Shown: piece by piece, positions 38,010 to 47,411 of the stretch
Position numbering within the stretch: the stretch's first letter is position 1
Layout: the number at the start of each line of letters is the position of its first letter
Assembly (NCBI RefSeq): GCF_004791025.1
Contig: NZ_SRUO01000024.1
Location: forward strand, 1-64,000
Direction: 5' to 3'
Source: Mesorhizobium sp. M4B.F.Ca.ET.203.01.1.1
GTDB lineage: Bacteria > Pseudomonadota > Alphaproteobacteria > Rhizobiales > Rhizobiaceae
DNA length: 64,000 nucleotides
Notes under the pieces: generated by a model
Databases searched by the model: none
What the model was told of the DNA's origin: nothing
What the model saw: only the letters and a program-made list of their open reading frames with translations
Translations under genes and position numbers: made by a program

Positions 38010-38297
38010 TCAGACGTGCAACGGTTTCGCCGTGTTTTTGACTGGCGTCATCGTTCCGTCTTCCACCAGGATGTCCTTCTTCCTAGCGAACCGCACGAGA
38101 ATGCCGCGCGCGGTCTCTGCGTCGATGTCGCCGGCCAGCGCGGCTTTGCAGGCGCGGATCGCCGCCTTTTGCTCCGGACTGTTGCCACACCAATCCGTGA
38201 CGAACTGGTACGCATCGACAACGGAGTTCAATTGCCGCGGAAAACCAAGCCCGACCCAAACGCGAACGGGCTTTTCGAAAGGCTGGGAAAGCATCAT
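38010..38297 (-). CDS. DUF982 protein (copy 3), 95 aa
   Basis: FEKPVRVWVGLGFPRQLNSV-VDAYQFVTDWCGN, then IRACKAALAGDIDAETARGI, fits DUF982. Two adjacent ATGs (38297, 38294) follow GGAGGG; the second is better spaced. It lies 18 bases after copy 4, so they form an operon closed by the long hairpin at 37961-38000. Confidence 0.85.
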   Translation of the reverse strand: MMLSQPFEKPVRVWVGLGFPRQLNSVVDAYQFVTDWCGNSPEQKAAIRACKAALAGDIDAETARGILVRFARKKDILVEDGTMTPVKNTAKPLHV

Positions 38298-38315
38298 TTC
38301 CTCCCTCCGAAACAG

Positions 38316-38621
38316 TCAGGCGGCAATGCCGCCGGTCTGGCCCATCTTCGCGCCGGCCATCCAGGGCATCGCCGTTGTAACATCCTCGAGGATTTTCACC
38401 GACCGGGCAAAGCCGGCGAACGCGTCGCGGGCGACTTTCAAGGGCACGCTGCCGTCGAAGGCGCGGCAGCATGCCCGCTTCGCAGTCTCATAGATCACGC
38501 CGCGCCGGTGCAAAGGCCATTCATCGAGGAAATCGAAGGCATCCTCAAGGCAGGCTATTTCCTGAATGAGACCTTCCGCGGCCCTCACGAACAAAGGGCT
38601 TTCGAATGTTCTCTCGCTCAT
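38316..38621 (-). CDS. DUF982 protein (copy 4), 101 aa
   Basis: MSERTFESPLFVRAAEGLIQ, DAFDFLDEWPLHRRGVIYET, CCRAFDGSVPLKVARDAFAG and TTAMPWMAG form a DUF982 member very like copy 2. ATG at 38621 is fixed by GGAGG 5 bases upstream; the TTG at 38633 lies within that site. It is the first gene of the two-gene DUF982 operon with a good sigma-70-type promoter upstream. Confidence 0.85.
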   Translation of the reverse strand: MSERTFESPLFVRAAEGLIQEIACLEDAFDFLDEWPLHRRGVIYETAKRACCRAFDGSVPLKVARDAFAGFARSVKILEDVTTAMPWMAGAKMGQTGGIAA

Positions 38622-38696
38622 AGAAACCTCCAATTCTTTGAACGATTTCGGGTTGTTGACGATGGTCGCCCCAACGAACGGCGGCGACCTGCGAAA

Positions 38697-38725
38697 AATA
38701 TGTGAAGGTCGATTTCCAGCGTCAA
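38697..38725 (-). promoter_or_regulatory. housekeeping-type promoter of the DUF982 operon
   Basis: On the minus strand TTGACG (38725-38720), 17 bases, CATATT (38702-38697). This is a strong match to TTGACA-N17-TATAAT-like promoters. The base before it gives CTTGAC, which also resembles an RpoH -35. Confidence 0.5.
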
Positions 38726-39416
38726 GACCGGATGATCACCGTCGCAAAAATTTCTGGGAACCTAGCTCTCGATAATGGCGCAAGCGAGTTCGCGGGGGTC
38801 TTCGTCGAGCGTGCCGATGAGCGCCGACGACTCGCCAAGCGCATCTGCCGGTAGGTAGTCCATTCCATTAACGAAAGAGCCAAGAACAAATGCCTGGCCT
38901 CCAGCCCGCGTTCCACACCGCGACTTTCGAATCACAAAAGGCCAACATTGGCCTGCCCATTCCGTCAGTTCCGTTGATCAATAGTAATGGCTGGAATGGG
39001 GCCGAGATCGGAACGTCCGCTTTCGGGATGATTGGGCTAGAAAGCCAACCTTTTCACACCGCCATCGTAGCGCCGATCGCTTTGGGCCCCAGCGGACGTT
39101 CGGATACTTGCAAGACTACTCTCACTCCGGAACTCGCCGTCTCATCGCATTGGGCGGTGCGAAGAAGCAGTTCATATACTCCTCACTTGGATGCAGGCAG
39201 ATATGAAAAATTGTGGTCACCGGACGGCAGCGCCTCCCTATACGGAATCTGAAACAAATGCTGTCGGGTCACTAGGTGGTGGTCGCCAGGAAGTAGTGTA
39301 ACGGAAAAGCCACTCGGTCCAGTCTTCACCGATGCGCCCGGGATGCGCTCGCAATCGCCTCCCAGGTCATCTCCCTTGCATCAAGCTGGCGGATAAGGCC
39401 AGCCGCGTACCGCATC
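38726..39416. other. 690 bp with no sure gene
   Basis: A 33-codon frame at 38762-38863 (-) reads MDYLPADALGESSALIGTLD and ELACAIIES; it looks protein-like but is too short to call. A minus-strand frame ending at 39326 (REMTWEAIASASRAHR) may be another scrap. Otherwise nothing is recognised. Confidence 0.35.
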
Positions 39417-40847
39417 ATGCGCGCCCGCGCTTCCGCCCGAATCAACGGGTACAGACTCGCAATTGACGCCGCGGAATGGCCTATCGAACCGACAGGCCGG
39501 AGCCGGTCGGCGGCCATCATAGCTCTGGCCATTGCCTTGTTTGCGGCAGGACTCCTCTGGGGCTTTAATCATCGCGTCGATGGGAGTGGCGCCGGGGCAG
39601 CTCTGCCCTCCGTTGCGGTGCTGCCATTTGGGATGATCGGTGGTGATGCGGACCAGCAGCGGCTGGCTGACGGCCTGACCGAGGACATCATCACTGACCT
39701 TGCCCGATTTCCAGAATTTCGGGTGATAGCTAGCAATACGACCACAGCCTACAAGGAGAAGACGTCTAACACGAAAGAAGTGGGGGCGGCCCTCAATGCT
39801 GCCTTCAATGTCGAGGGCTCGATCCAGCGCCAGGACGATCGCGTGCGCATCACGGCGCAACTTGTTGAAACTGCGACCGGCAAGCACATCTGGTCGGACC
39901 GGTGGGATCGGCCCGAAAACGACTTTTTCGCGATTCAGACCGAGATCGCGGAGCAGGTCTCGAACCGGCTCGGCGGTGGCGCAGGCCTGATTCAAGAGGC
40001 GGGCCGCCGGGAGGCGCATCGCAAGCCGCCAGCGAACCTCAACGCCTCCGAGCTCTATCTTCTCGGCACCGAGCGGCTCGAGCGGATCAATCGCGACGAT
40101 CTGGAAGAGGCGATCCGGCTTCTCACACGGTCGCTGGAGGTTGATCCCTCCCTCGCCCGGGCTTGGATCGAGCTTTCGCACGCCCACAAGGTCCTTGCCG
40201 GCTTCGGGGTGGAGCCCCTGCGGAACCGAAAGCAGGCTGCCGATGCTGCGATGCGCGCGGTCACGCTCGACCCGGGTGACGCAGAGGCGCATGTGGTCCG
40301 CGCGATTACCCTGGCCGAGAGCGCCGATCTGGCGAAGGCGAAGGCGGAGTTCGACACGGCCCTCAGCATGGCGCCGAACGAGTTCGAGATCCTGACCTTC
40401 TACGTTACCTGGGCGGCCATGTTCGGCGAGCCCGAACGCGGAGCCGAATTGGCCGACAGGGCGATCAGCCTGAACCCGAACTTCCCGATGTGGAGCACCC
40501 GTCCGCTCAACGTCACCTACTTCTGGGCCGGCCGTTACGAGGACGCCCTGCGCATGACGGACCGGCTCGGCCCTGACAATTACGATCGCTGGGTGGGGAC
40601 GTTTCGAGCTGCCGCGCTTGCGGCTCTGGGCCGGACGGATGAGGCGCGGACGCTTGTCGCGTTCACCCTCCAGAAGTATCCGGACTTGAGCATAGAGGGA
40701 ATAATCGCCAACCTCCCCTTCACCGAGGTACAGCGGAACCGGCTGATCGAAACGATGAGCCTCGCCGGCTTTCCACGCTGTGCCAAATCTGAGGACCTCG
40801 CCAAACTTGAGCAACCGGTCCGGTTGCTCGGATGCAAGTCGCCGTAG
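39417..40847 (+). CDS. TolB-like / TPR membrane protein, 476 aa (cyclase-less relative)
   Basis: Residues about 31-50 are one membrane span. Then a TolB-like N-terminal domain (PSVAVLPFGMIGGDADQQRL, DGLTEDIITDLARFPEFRVI, VEGSIQRQDDRVRITAQLVE) and a TPR array with LEVDPSLARAWIELSHAHKV and DPGDAEAHVVRAITLAES. In rhizobia this body usually follows an adenylate cyclase domain or a DNA-binding domain. Here the N-terminus is only 30 residues, so it is either a naturally short form or has lost its output domain. It compares directly with the gene at 47412. ATG at 39417 has no strong ribosome site. Confidence 0.75.
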   Translation: MRARASARINGYRLAIDAAEWPIEPTGRSRSAAIIALAIALFAAGLLWGFNHRVDGSGAGAALPSVAVLPFGMIGGDADQQRLADGLTEDIITDLARFPEFRVIASNTTTAYKEKTSNTKEVGAALNAAFNVEGSIQRQDDRVRITAQLVETATGKHIWSDRWDRPENDFFAIQTEIAEQVSNRLGGGAGLIQEAGRREAHRKPPANLNASELYLLGTERLERINRDDLEEAIRLLTRSLEVDPSLARAWIELSHAHKVLAGFGVEPLRNRKQAADAAMRAVTLDPGDAEAHVVRAITLAESADLAKAKAEFDTALSMAPNEFEILTFYVTWAAMFGEPERGAELADRAISLNPNFPMWSTRPLNVTYFWAGRYEDALRMTDRLGPDNYDRWVGTFRAAALAALGRTDEARTLVAFTLQKYPDLSIEGIIANLPFTEVQRNRLIETMSLAGFPRCAKSEDLAKLEQPVRLLGCKSP

Positions 40848-40921
40848 ACGGCAAGCGACAGACTGCATGATCGAGTGGGGCGCATTCTGTTCGCACGAAG
40901 GCACCGTAAGGAGGTATCGCC

Positions 40922-41218
40922 ATGATTATCCGCATTTATCGCGGCACGGTCTTTGCTGGAAAGCAGCGTCTCTGGCAGGAGCGTGTTGAGTCACTTTCTA
41001 TTCCCTGGCTGAGGAAGCAGGCGGGCCTCATCGCCTTTTACCCCGGTAAGCCACCTGCGGAGAGTACGGGCAGGACGTTCTGCATGGTGATGGTCTGGGA
41101 TGGCCTGGAGTCGGTGAAGGCTGCTATCGGGCCAGACTGGAATAACGCGATTTATCATGGCGATGAAGCCGAGTTGATCGAGTCTGCTCAAGTCGAGCAC
41201 TTCGAGCTCTTTCCGTAG
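40922..41218 (+). CDS. antibiotic biosynthesis monooxygenase (ABM)-like protein, 98 aa
   Basis: MIIRIYRGTVFAGKQRLWQE, LSIPWLRKQAGLIAFYPGKP, TFCMVMVWDGLESVKAAIG and a C-terminal VEHFELF form the dimeric ferredoxin-like barrel of ABM-type proteins. These handle or oxidise small aromatic molecules, but many have no known substrate. ATG at 40922 has an ideal AAGGAGG site. It stands between two TPR signalling genes. Confidence 0.75.
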   Translation: MIIRIYRGTVFAGKQRLWQERVESLSIPWLRKQAGLIAFYPGKPPAESTGRTFCMVMVWDGLESVKAAIGPDWNNAIYHGDEAELIESAQVEHFELFP

Positions 41219-41563
41219 GCTGCCGAGTGCAGGGCAACAATTGGCCGAAACCGGACCGTCAGGTCTCGACTGTCATTGCTTCAATAGCGGCCCTTCTGCA
41301 GTCGACGCGATTCCGGCAAGAGCGATCTGCTTAGTCGATGGCGGCTTTTGATCCTCGCGCGACGTTTCCGCTGCGCAGCGGATGGCCGACTTGGGTCATC
41401 AGTTCCGGTTCCGGAAGGACATTCTTGCCCCGCCACTTCCAGACATTTCTGGTCCTATTAAGGGGACCTTCAGCCGAGGCCGAATCGACTCTTCTCGGAC
41501 CCGTTTTCACGCATCCATGATGGGCTTTTGGTGTATTATTGTGTTTTCATACAGGAGGGGGAC
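41219..41563. other. 345 bp without a gene
   Basis: Only short frames with no match; presumably the promoter and leader of the large cyclase gene. Confidence 0.5.
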
Positions 41564-44500
41564 GTGGACGTCGCCACCTGGCTTCGCGATATCGGCCTGG
41601 GACAATACGAGAAGGCCTTTCGCGACAACGATATTAGTGGAGAGGTTCTTGCCCACCTGAGGGCCGAGGATCTGACGGGACTCGGCGTGACCTCCGTCGG
41701 TCACCGGCGCAAGCTGCTCGATGCGATTGCCTCATTGGCCCTGGTTTCGAGGTCGGCGCCCATTGGCGCATCCGCATCGCTGAAGACGGCGCTGCCTTTA
41801 TCTGCCCCGACAGAGGCAGAGCGGCGGCAGCTCACGGTGATGTTCGTCGACCTCGTCGGGTCGACCGAGCTAAGCCGACAGCTCGACCCCGAAGAACTGC
41901 GGGCGGTGATGCGGCGTTACCGAAGCGCGGTAACCGATGAAGTTGACCGTTTCGGAGGGCACGTCGCCAAGTTCTTGGGCGATGGCATTCTTGCATATTT
42001 CGGCTGGCCGAAGGCACAGGAGGACGCGGCTGAACGGGCGGTCAAGGCTGCCCTTCGCATTGTGGCAGCAGCCGGTGGAATCAAGACGCAAGAGGTTCCT
42101 CACCTTCGTGCACGCGTCGGTATTGCCACAGGGTTGGTGGTCATCGGAAGCCTAGGGGAAGGGGAAGCAGAGCACCCGGACGAGATCGTCGGGGAGACGC
42201 CGAACCTCGCGGCACGGCTGCAGCAGGCGGCAGGGCCGGACCGGGTTGTGATTTCCGAAACCACCCGGCACCTCGTCGGGGGGATTTTCGACCTGGAGGA
42301 CCTGGGAAGGCAGCCGATCAAGGGGATCGGCCCCTCGGTAGCCCTCTGGCGGGTCCACGGCATCGGGCGCAGTGAAAGTCGGTTCGAGGGACTTCACGGC
42401 ACGATACTCACGCCGTTCGTCGGCCGAGGCCGCGAGATTGATCTGCTGCTCGAGCGCTGGGGGCGGGTCAGGCGAACGATGGGCCAGGTTGTCCTCCTAA
42501 CTGGGGAACCCGGGATCGGAAAATCGAGACTGGTGCGCTTCTTCGGGGATCGAGTGAGAGGGGACCGGCTCCAGGCAATCCATTTCGACGCCTCGCCATA
42601 CTACGCGAACTCGGCGCTACGGCCCGTCATCTCGGAAATCCGGCGCTCTGCGGAGTTTGCAAACATTGACCCGGACGAAACACAGTTCAGGAAGCTCGAG
42701 CTTCTTCTGGGAAGGGCTTTGGCCGATACCACCGGCGCCATCCCTGTCATCGCCGATCTGCTCGGCGTTCGAACCGGCGAGCAGCATTCGTTACGTGATC
42801 TGACCCCTCAGCAGAGGAAGGCCATAACGTTTGCAGCGCTGCTGAACTGGGTTGAGGGGCTCGCGACGCGGCATCCGCTGCTCATGGTCATCGAGGACGC
42901 ACAATGGCTCGACCCGACAACGCTGGAATTGGTCGATCGGATCAACGATCGGATCGCCCAATTGCCCGTGCTGCTGCTCGTCACTTTTCGGCCGGAGTTC
43001 AAGCCGACCTGGAGCGGCGCACACGTTGACTGGATCGTGCTCGAACGGCTCGATCCGATTGAGGCAGCCGCAGTAGCCGAGGCCGTTGCGGGCAAGCGTC
43101 TTCCGCAGGAAGTCTTGAACGAGATCGTCGCGCACACCGACGGCGTTCCGCTGTTCATCGAGGAATTGACCAAGGCGATGCGCGATCTCAACGTCCTTGT
43201 CGACGCAGGAGATCATTTCGACCTTTTGGGATCTCTGCCTGCAGTCACGGTTCCCGTGACACTTCAGGACGCGCTGATGGCTCGGCTCGACAGCCTGCCG
43301 CCCTCCGCAAGGCATGCCGCGCAAGTCGGTGCCGTGATTGGGCGGGAGTTCGATCGTACGCTGCTGGCGAGCGTGAGCGACATGCCTGCCGGTGAATTGG
43401 AGACGGCGCTCTCGGAACTGATCGGAGCCGAGCTAATCTTGAGCGGCGGCACCCCGGCCAGCCCGGCAAATATCTTCAAGCACGCTCTCATTCAGGACGC
43501 CGCCTACGAATCGCTCCTCAAAAGGCGCCGCCGGGAACTGCACGGCGCGATTGCCGACGCGCTGGTCAACAGATTCAAGGACACGGCCACAGCTCATCCC
43601 GAACTCGTCGCCGGCCACTACGGCAGGGCCGGGCTCGTCGAACAGGCAGTGCCATATTATCAGGCTGCGGCACGCACGGCGATCATGCGCTCGGCGACAA
43701 GAGAAGCGTTGGGTCAGCTCAATAACGGTCTCTCGCTTCTCGAAACGCTGCCGGAAGGCTTGGAGCGCAACCAACTTGAACTCGGGCTCCGCCTTGCGCT
43801 CGGCGATGCGCTCCGGGCGGCTAGAGGCACGGCGGCAGTCGAAACGGGCACCGCTTATGCTCGCGCCCGATTCTTGGCAGGGCAAACGGGAGCGGAGCAC
43901 GAGAACCTCCGGGCCTGCTATGGCGAGTTTCTCTGTTACTACAATCGCGCGGAGCTCGATCGCGCGCGCGAAGTCGAAAACCAGCTGATGCGCGCGGCGG
44001 CGCGCGCATACGGCGAGGGTGGCCCAATCGGAGCGGACGCCGCCGGATTCGTTGCCCTTTGGATGGGCGATTTTGCCACCGCACGCTCTTTCCTGGAACA
44101 GCGGGTCTCGACAAGAGCACCTGACCTGGACCCTCTGCTCGGTGCGGACATCGCCGACGCCGGACCGAACCTATACCTTGCCCGGACGCTACTCATTCTG
44201 GGCTACCCCGAGCAGGGGTACCGGCGGTGTCGGCAGGGTCTGGAAACTGCGGAGAATACGCGCCAGCCCTTCGCGATCGCGTTGGCTCTCGCCAACACGT
44301 GCGTCTACTACCAGTTGTGCAAAGACTGGCTCGCCCTTCGGCGCGACAGCGAGCGCCTGATTGCTCTCGCGTCCGAAAAGTCCATGCCTGCAATGTTGAA
44401 TAAGGGACGGGGCTTTCGAGCTGCCGCACTCATCGCTGAAGGAAATGGAACCGAAGGCCTCGAGACCCTCAAATCCTGCTACGAGCACGACGTGAACGCC

Positions 44501-44959
44501 GATTACCTGGTGATGATGCCGTACTACGGGTCTATTCTGGCTGAGGCTTACCTTAGTAGTGGCAACGTCGAAGATGCGCGACGCGTGCTCGACGACGCGT
44601 TCGAGCGTGCGACTTCGACCGGCGAGCGTTGGTTTGATGCCGAGCTGTACCGACTGAAAGGGGAGTTTGCTTTGCGCGAGCCTGGTCGCGACGGCGACTT
44701 GGCGGCAGAATCTTTCGGCAAATCGGTAGAAACTGCCGGGGCGCAGGCCGCCAAATGGTGGGAGTTACGAACTTCGACGCGACTCGCACGGCTGTGGGCG
44801 GAGCGAGGCGCCCGGGAGAAAGCCCACGATTTTCTGACAAACGTTCGCGACTGGTTCACCGAGGGTTTTGAAACTGCCGACGTCAGAGAGGCCGAGGCAC
44901 TGCTCAGCGAGCTGGAGCGTGCTACGCTATTTGGCTCGCCCTCGGCTCGGCGTGAATAG
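41564..44959 (+). CDS. SAM domain-adenylate/guanylate cyclase-ATPase-TPR protein, 1131 aa
   Basis: Residues 1-58 are a SAM interaction domain (VATWLRDIGLGQYEKAFRDN, LRAEDLTGLGVTSVGHRRKL). Residues about 90-260 are a class III cyclase with the metal-binding Asp in VMFVDLVGSTELS and GHVAKFLGDGILAYFG. Next a AAA/STAND ATPase with P-loop LLTGEPGIGKSRLVRF and LLMVIEDAQWLDPTTLELVD, then a long TPR-rich region. This is the AfsR/MalT-like cyclase found in many copies in Mesorhizobium; the trigger is unknown. GTG at 41564 follows AGGAGGGGG with good spacing; the frame is open to 41528. Confidence 0.9.
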   Translation: MDVATWLRDIGLGQYEKAFRDNDISGEVLAHLRAEDLTGLGVTSVGHRRKLLDAIASLALVSRSAPIGASASLKTALPLSAPTEAERRQLTVMFVDLVGSTELSRQLDPEELRAVMRRYRSAVTDEVDRFGGHVAKFLGDGILAYFGWPKAQEDAAERAVKAALRIVAAAGGIKTQEVPHLRARVGIATGLVVIGSLGEGEAEHPDEIVGETPNLAARLQQAAGPDRVVISETTRHLVGGIFDLEDLGRQPIKGIGPSVALWRVHGIGRSESRFEGLHGTILTPFVGRGREIDLLLERWGRVRRTMGQVVLLTGEPGIGKSRLVRFFGDRVRGDRLQAIHFDASPYYANSALRPVISEIRRSAEFANIDPDETQFRKLELLLGRALADTTGAIPVIADLLGVRTGEQHSLRDLTPQQRKAITFAALLNWVEGLATRHPLLMVIEDAQWLDPTTLELVDRINDRIAQLPVLLLVTFRPEFKPTWSGAHVDWIVLERLDPIEAAAVAEAVAGKRLPQEVLNEIVAHTDGVPLFIEELTKAMRDLNVLVDAGDHFDLLGSLPAVTVPVTLQDALMARLDSLPPSARHAAQVGAVIGREFDRTLLASVSDMPAGELETALSELIGAELILSGGTPASPANIFKHALIQDAAYESLLKRRRRELHGAIADALVNRFKDTATAHPELVAGHYGRAGLVEQAVPYYQAAARTAIMRSATREALGQLNNGLSLLETLPEGLERNQLELGLRLALGDALRAARGTAAVETGTAYARARFLAGQTGAEHENLRACYGEFLCYYNRAELDRAREVENQLMRAAARAYGEGGPIGADAAGFVALWMGDFATARSFLEQRVSTRAPDLDPLLGADIADAGPNLYLARTLLILGYPEQGYRRCRQGLETAENTRQPFAIALALANTCVYYQLCKDWLALRRDSERLIALASEKSMPAMLNKGRGFRAAALIAEGNGTEGLETLKSCYEHDVNADYLVMMPYYGSILAEAYLSSGNVEDARRVLDDAFERATSTGERWFDAELYRLKGEFALREPGRDGDLAAESFGKSVETAGAQAAKWWELRTSTRLARLWAERGAREKAHDFLTNVRDWFTEGFETADVREAEALLSELERATLFGSPSARRE

Positions 44960-45416
44960 CCGTGGCCGTTTGTTGGTGGAAGGGGCAGCGCGTTCAAAGG
45001 GCGCTGTCGCGCCAATTGCAGTCATTCCAGTCTTTCACAATCGAGAGAAAACGAATTGCCCAGATTTGCTTCTGCGTGAAGCGGTCGCTTGGTGCCGTAC
45101 CTTCTTTCCCACGTTCCAAGCTACGCGCTCGCGCCTATCTAGCATCATCGAATTGAGAATGGCCCATGTGAGTTCTCCTCGGCTGGGATTGGCCGAAGTA
45201 CAAAGGTGCAGGGCATTCGCCGCTTGGGGGCGATAAGCGGACTGGCGGCTTTTGGCGTCGGAAGAACGATAGCGGACGCAACTGTCAGAAGGACTGGTGC
45301 CTTCGCCTGACCACCCCGGACGTTGAGTTGACCCCAGGCAACAGTTGGAAACTGGTGCCGAAAACGGTCCTTTGGTTGCCGCTATCTAATGAAGATTCCG
45401 GAATGGGGACTTCAAA
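44960..45416. other. 457 bp without a gene
   Basis: Short frames only. No hairpin or site stands out. Confidence 0.5.
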
Positions 45417-46028
45417 TCAGCAGCGTCCGAGGATATCGACCTTGATGGGTTGGTCGAAGACGAGCGAACCCTCACTATTGAGGTGCGCCGCTGCAAGTAC
45501 CTCCGCTATTAGGGCCGATTTGTCTTTCTCCACAATGTCGCGTCGCGATAGATCGACAGCTACGACGCGATCCAAAAAGTCTTCCACTGTTCGAAAGACT
45601 TCTCGACGAACATAGTTCAGCGTGGTCATCCGGATGAGCATTCCAGAGAGTATGGCTGTTTCGATTGCGCGTTGCGCCGCTTGCCGGACAACGGTCTCGT
45701 CTTCGATCAAGAGAAGGACGGAGAAGAAGTTGCCGGTGGGCAACGGCTCGATGATGATCACAACGCCGTCTGGCCTAACAACACGGCCAGCTTCGCGAAG
45801 CGCTGCCGCATCGCCATTTCGGGAACGTGGTGGAGCACGGATCATCACGGCAATGTCGAATGTCGCCTCGTCAAAAGGAAGCGCCTCGGCAACACCTTTG
45901 AGGAAGCTGACCTGCGGAACAGCGGCGGTGGCAGCCCGTATAGCGTCCACTCCCGGATCGATAGCGGTTACATATGCGCCCTCAGCAGCAAGTTGCCTCG
46001 CAAAACTGCCGGTGCCGCAACGTTGCAC
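45417..46028 (-). pseudogene. class I SAM-dependent methyltransferase, 5' end missing
   Basis: The frame begins in motif I (GTGSFARQLAAEGAYVTAID-PG) and continues with ALPFDEATFDIAVMI and AGRVVRPDGVVIIIEPLP, ending in a normal C-terminus. The 30-40 residues that normally precede motif I are absent, and its 5' end overlaps the end of the flavin monooxygenase remnant in another frame. The usual D-x-G of motif I is replaced by a sequence that starts at the break. A deletion seems to have fused the two genes near 46020. Confidence 0.7.
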
Positions 46029-46993
46029 TGCTCGTTCCCTTGACCGGCGCCCGCGGCCAGGCCAGCGGCCCGTTCGTCTGCTTCCTCCTGAGGTCGAGTC
46101 ACTTTTGTTGCGATGTGGCTCACCAGATGGTCCGACTCCTCTGCAACGGCCGGAATGGTGCCTGATTTGCGCGTTACCGCAAAGTCGAGGCCGGCGAAAT
46201 AGAGCCCGGGAATGGTGCCCATACCGTCCTCGTGCTTCGGCTGGCCGGCCTCATCGAGGACCCCGGGAATCTTCACCCATGAAAAGTCGCCCGAGAATCC
46301 GGTGCACCAGATGATCGAAGAGATGCCGCTTGCGGCCAAGTCGGTCGATCGGATCGGCGGGCTCGGCACGCTCGACGCAACCGTTTCAGCAGGATCATCC
46401 TCAGCCGGCGGCGCATCGATGCCGGCGCGCTCGATGTACTCGTCGATCACCCGCTTCGCGTAGGCCGAGGCTTCGTCTGCGAACCGCATGTGGTCGTCGA
46501 CGTCGTCACCGAAGGCCAGGCTGCCATTCACGATGCCATTGAAACGGCCGAGCAATACGACCCCTTGGGCGCTAAGGACTGCAAGCTGATTGTGTGGGTC
46601 GCGCCGAGCAGCGGGCGCGGCGGCGGCCTGCCGCCGTTTTCCAGTATGAGCTCACGGCGCGGCACGTCGGCAAAGCCGGAGATGGTGAGCCAGTTGAACG
46701 AGTCGCCACCCCGGTAGCGGCGCATTAGGCGGCCAGTGCGGCTCGTCGCCAGAAACACCCGACGTCCGGCTTGCACCAGATCCTCGGCAATCTGGCCACC
46801 CGATTGACCACTCTCGACGACTAGCACGGCGCCCTCAACAAGCTCGGCCGGGTTGCGGTAGGCAGAGGAATCGACCTGGCGAACTATGGTCGGCAGGTCT
46901 GACCACCATGCTGGCCGGGCCTGGCAGGAAATAGCTGACGCCAAGGCCGGCCGAGCCAGCGCCTATGACGACCGCATCAAGAATCCCCCTCAT
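45968..46993 (-). pseudogene. flavin-containing monooxygenase (CzcO-like), broken into three frames
   Basis: Piece one, from ATG 46993, has the FAD motif AVVIGAGSAGLGVSYFL. About 100 residues are then missing. Piece two (ending near 46530) has AYRNPAELVEGAVLVVESGQ-SGGQIAEDL, the NADPH-binding region with the first Gly of GxGxSG lost. Piece three (46555-45968) has DHMRFADEASAYAKRVIDEY and IIWCTGFSGDFSWVKIPGVL-DEAGQP up to PGLYFAGLDF. At least one large deletion and two frame changes prevent a functional protein. It resembles the second monooxygenase remnant at 53000-53889. Confidence 0.75.
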
Positions 46994-47411
46994 GTGCCCC
47001 CGCCAAAATCGTGCCGCCGATAACGACTGCGTGTGAGGGCGAACGACACCAGGCTCACCCTGCAAAGGCAGCAGCATACTGCAAACTGCTGTTTCCGGGA
47101 ATTCCAAAGGACGAAAGCCACCCCGAATCCAAGCCCCCGAACCACCGTCGACTGTATCGACTGTCAGTCTCTTCTGATTACGAATATCGTCTGCCAACGG
47201 CTGAAACCGGTCACTTCACGGGTGCGGTGCCAATGGCTGATCTGAAGCGCAAGGCCGACGTTCGGCAGACTGGAGCGCTTCTGATCCTGTCGTGGCGGGA
47301 AAGCATCGGTTGGTTGATCGTCCAGGCTCACCGGAGGAACAGCGACACTTATGGACTTGTCTGCACGCCGTGACTATCCTGATGCAGCAGTCACGATCGT
47401 TCTGGTGACGG
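46994..47411. other. 418 bp without a gene
   Basis: Short overlapping frames with no domain. It should contain the promoter of the cyclase-TolB gene. Confidence 0.5.

Noticed and set aside
39381-40904. 507-codon frame on the minus strand
   Set aside because: It runs antisense to the TolB/TPR gene, has no domain, and the plus strand has clear TolB and TPR motifs.
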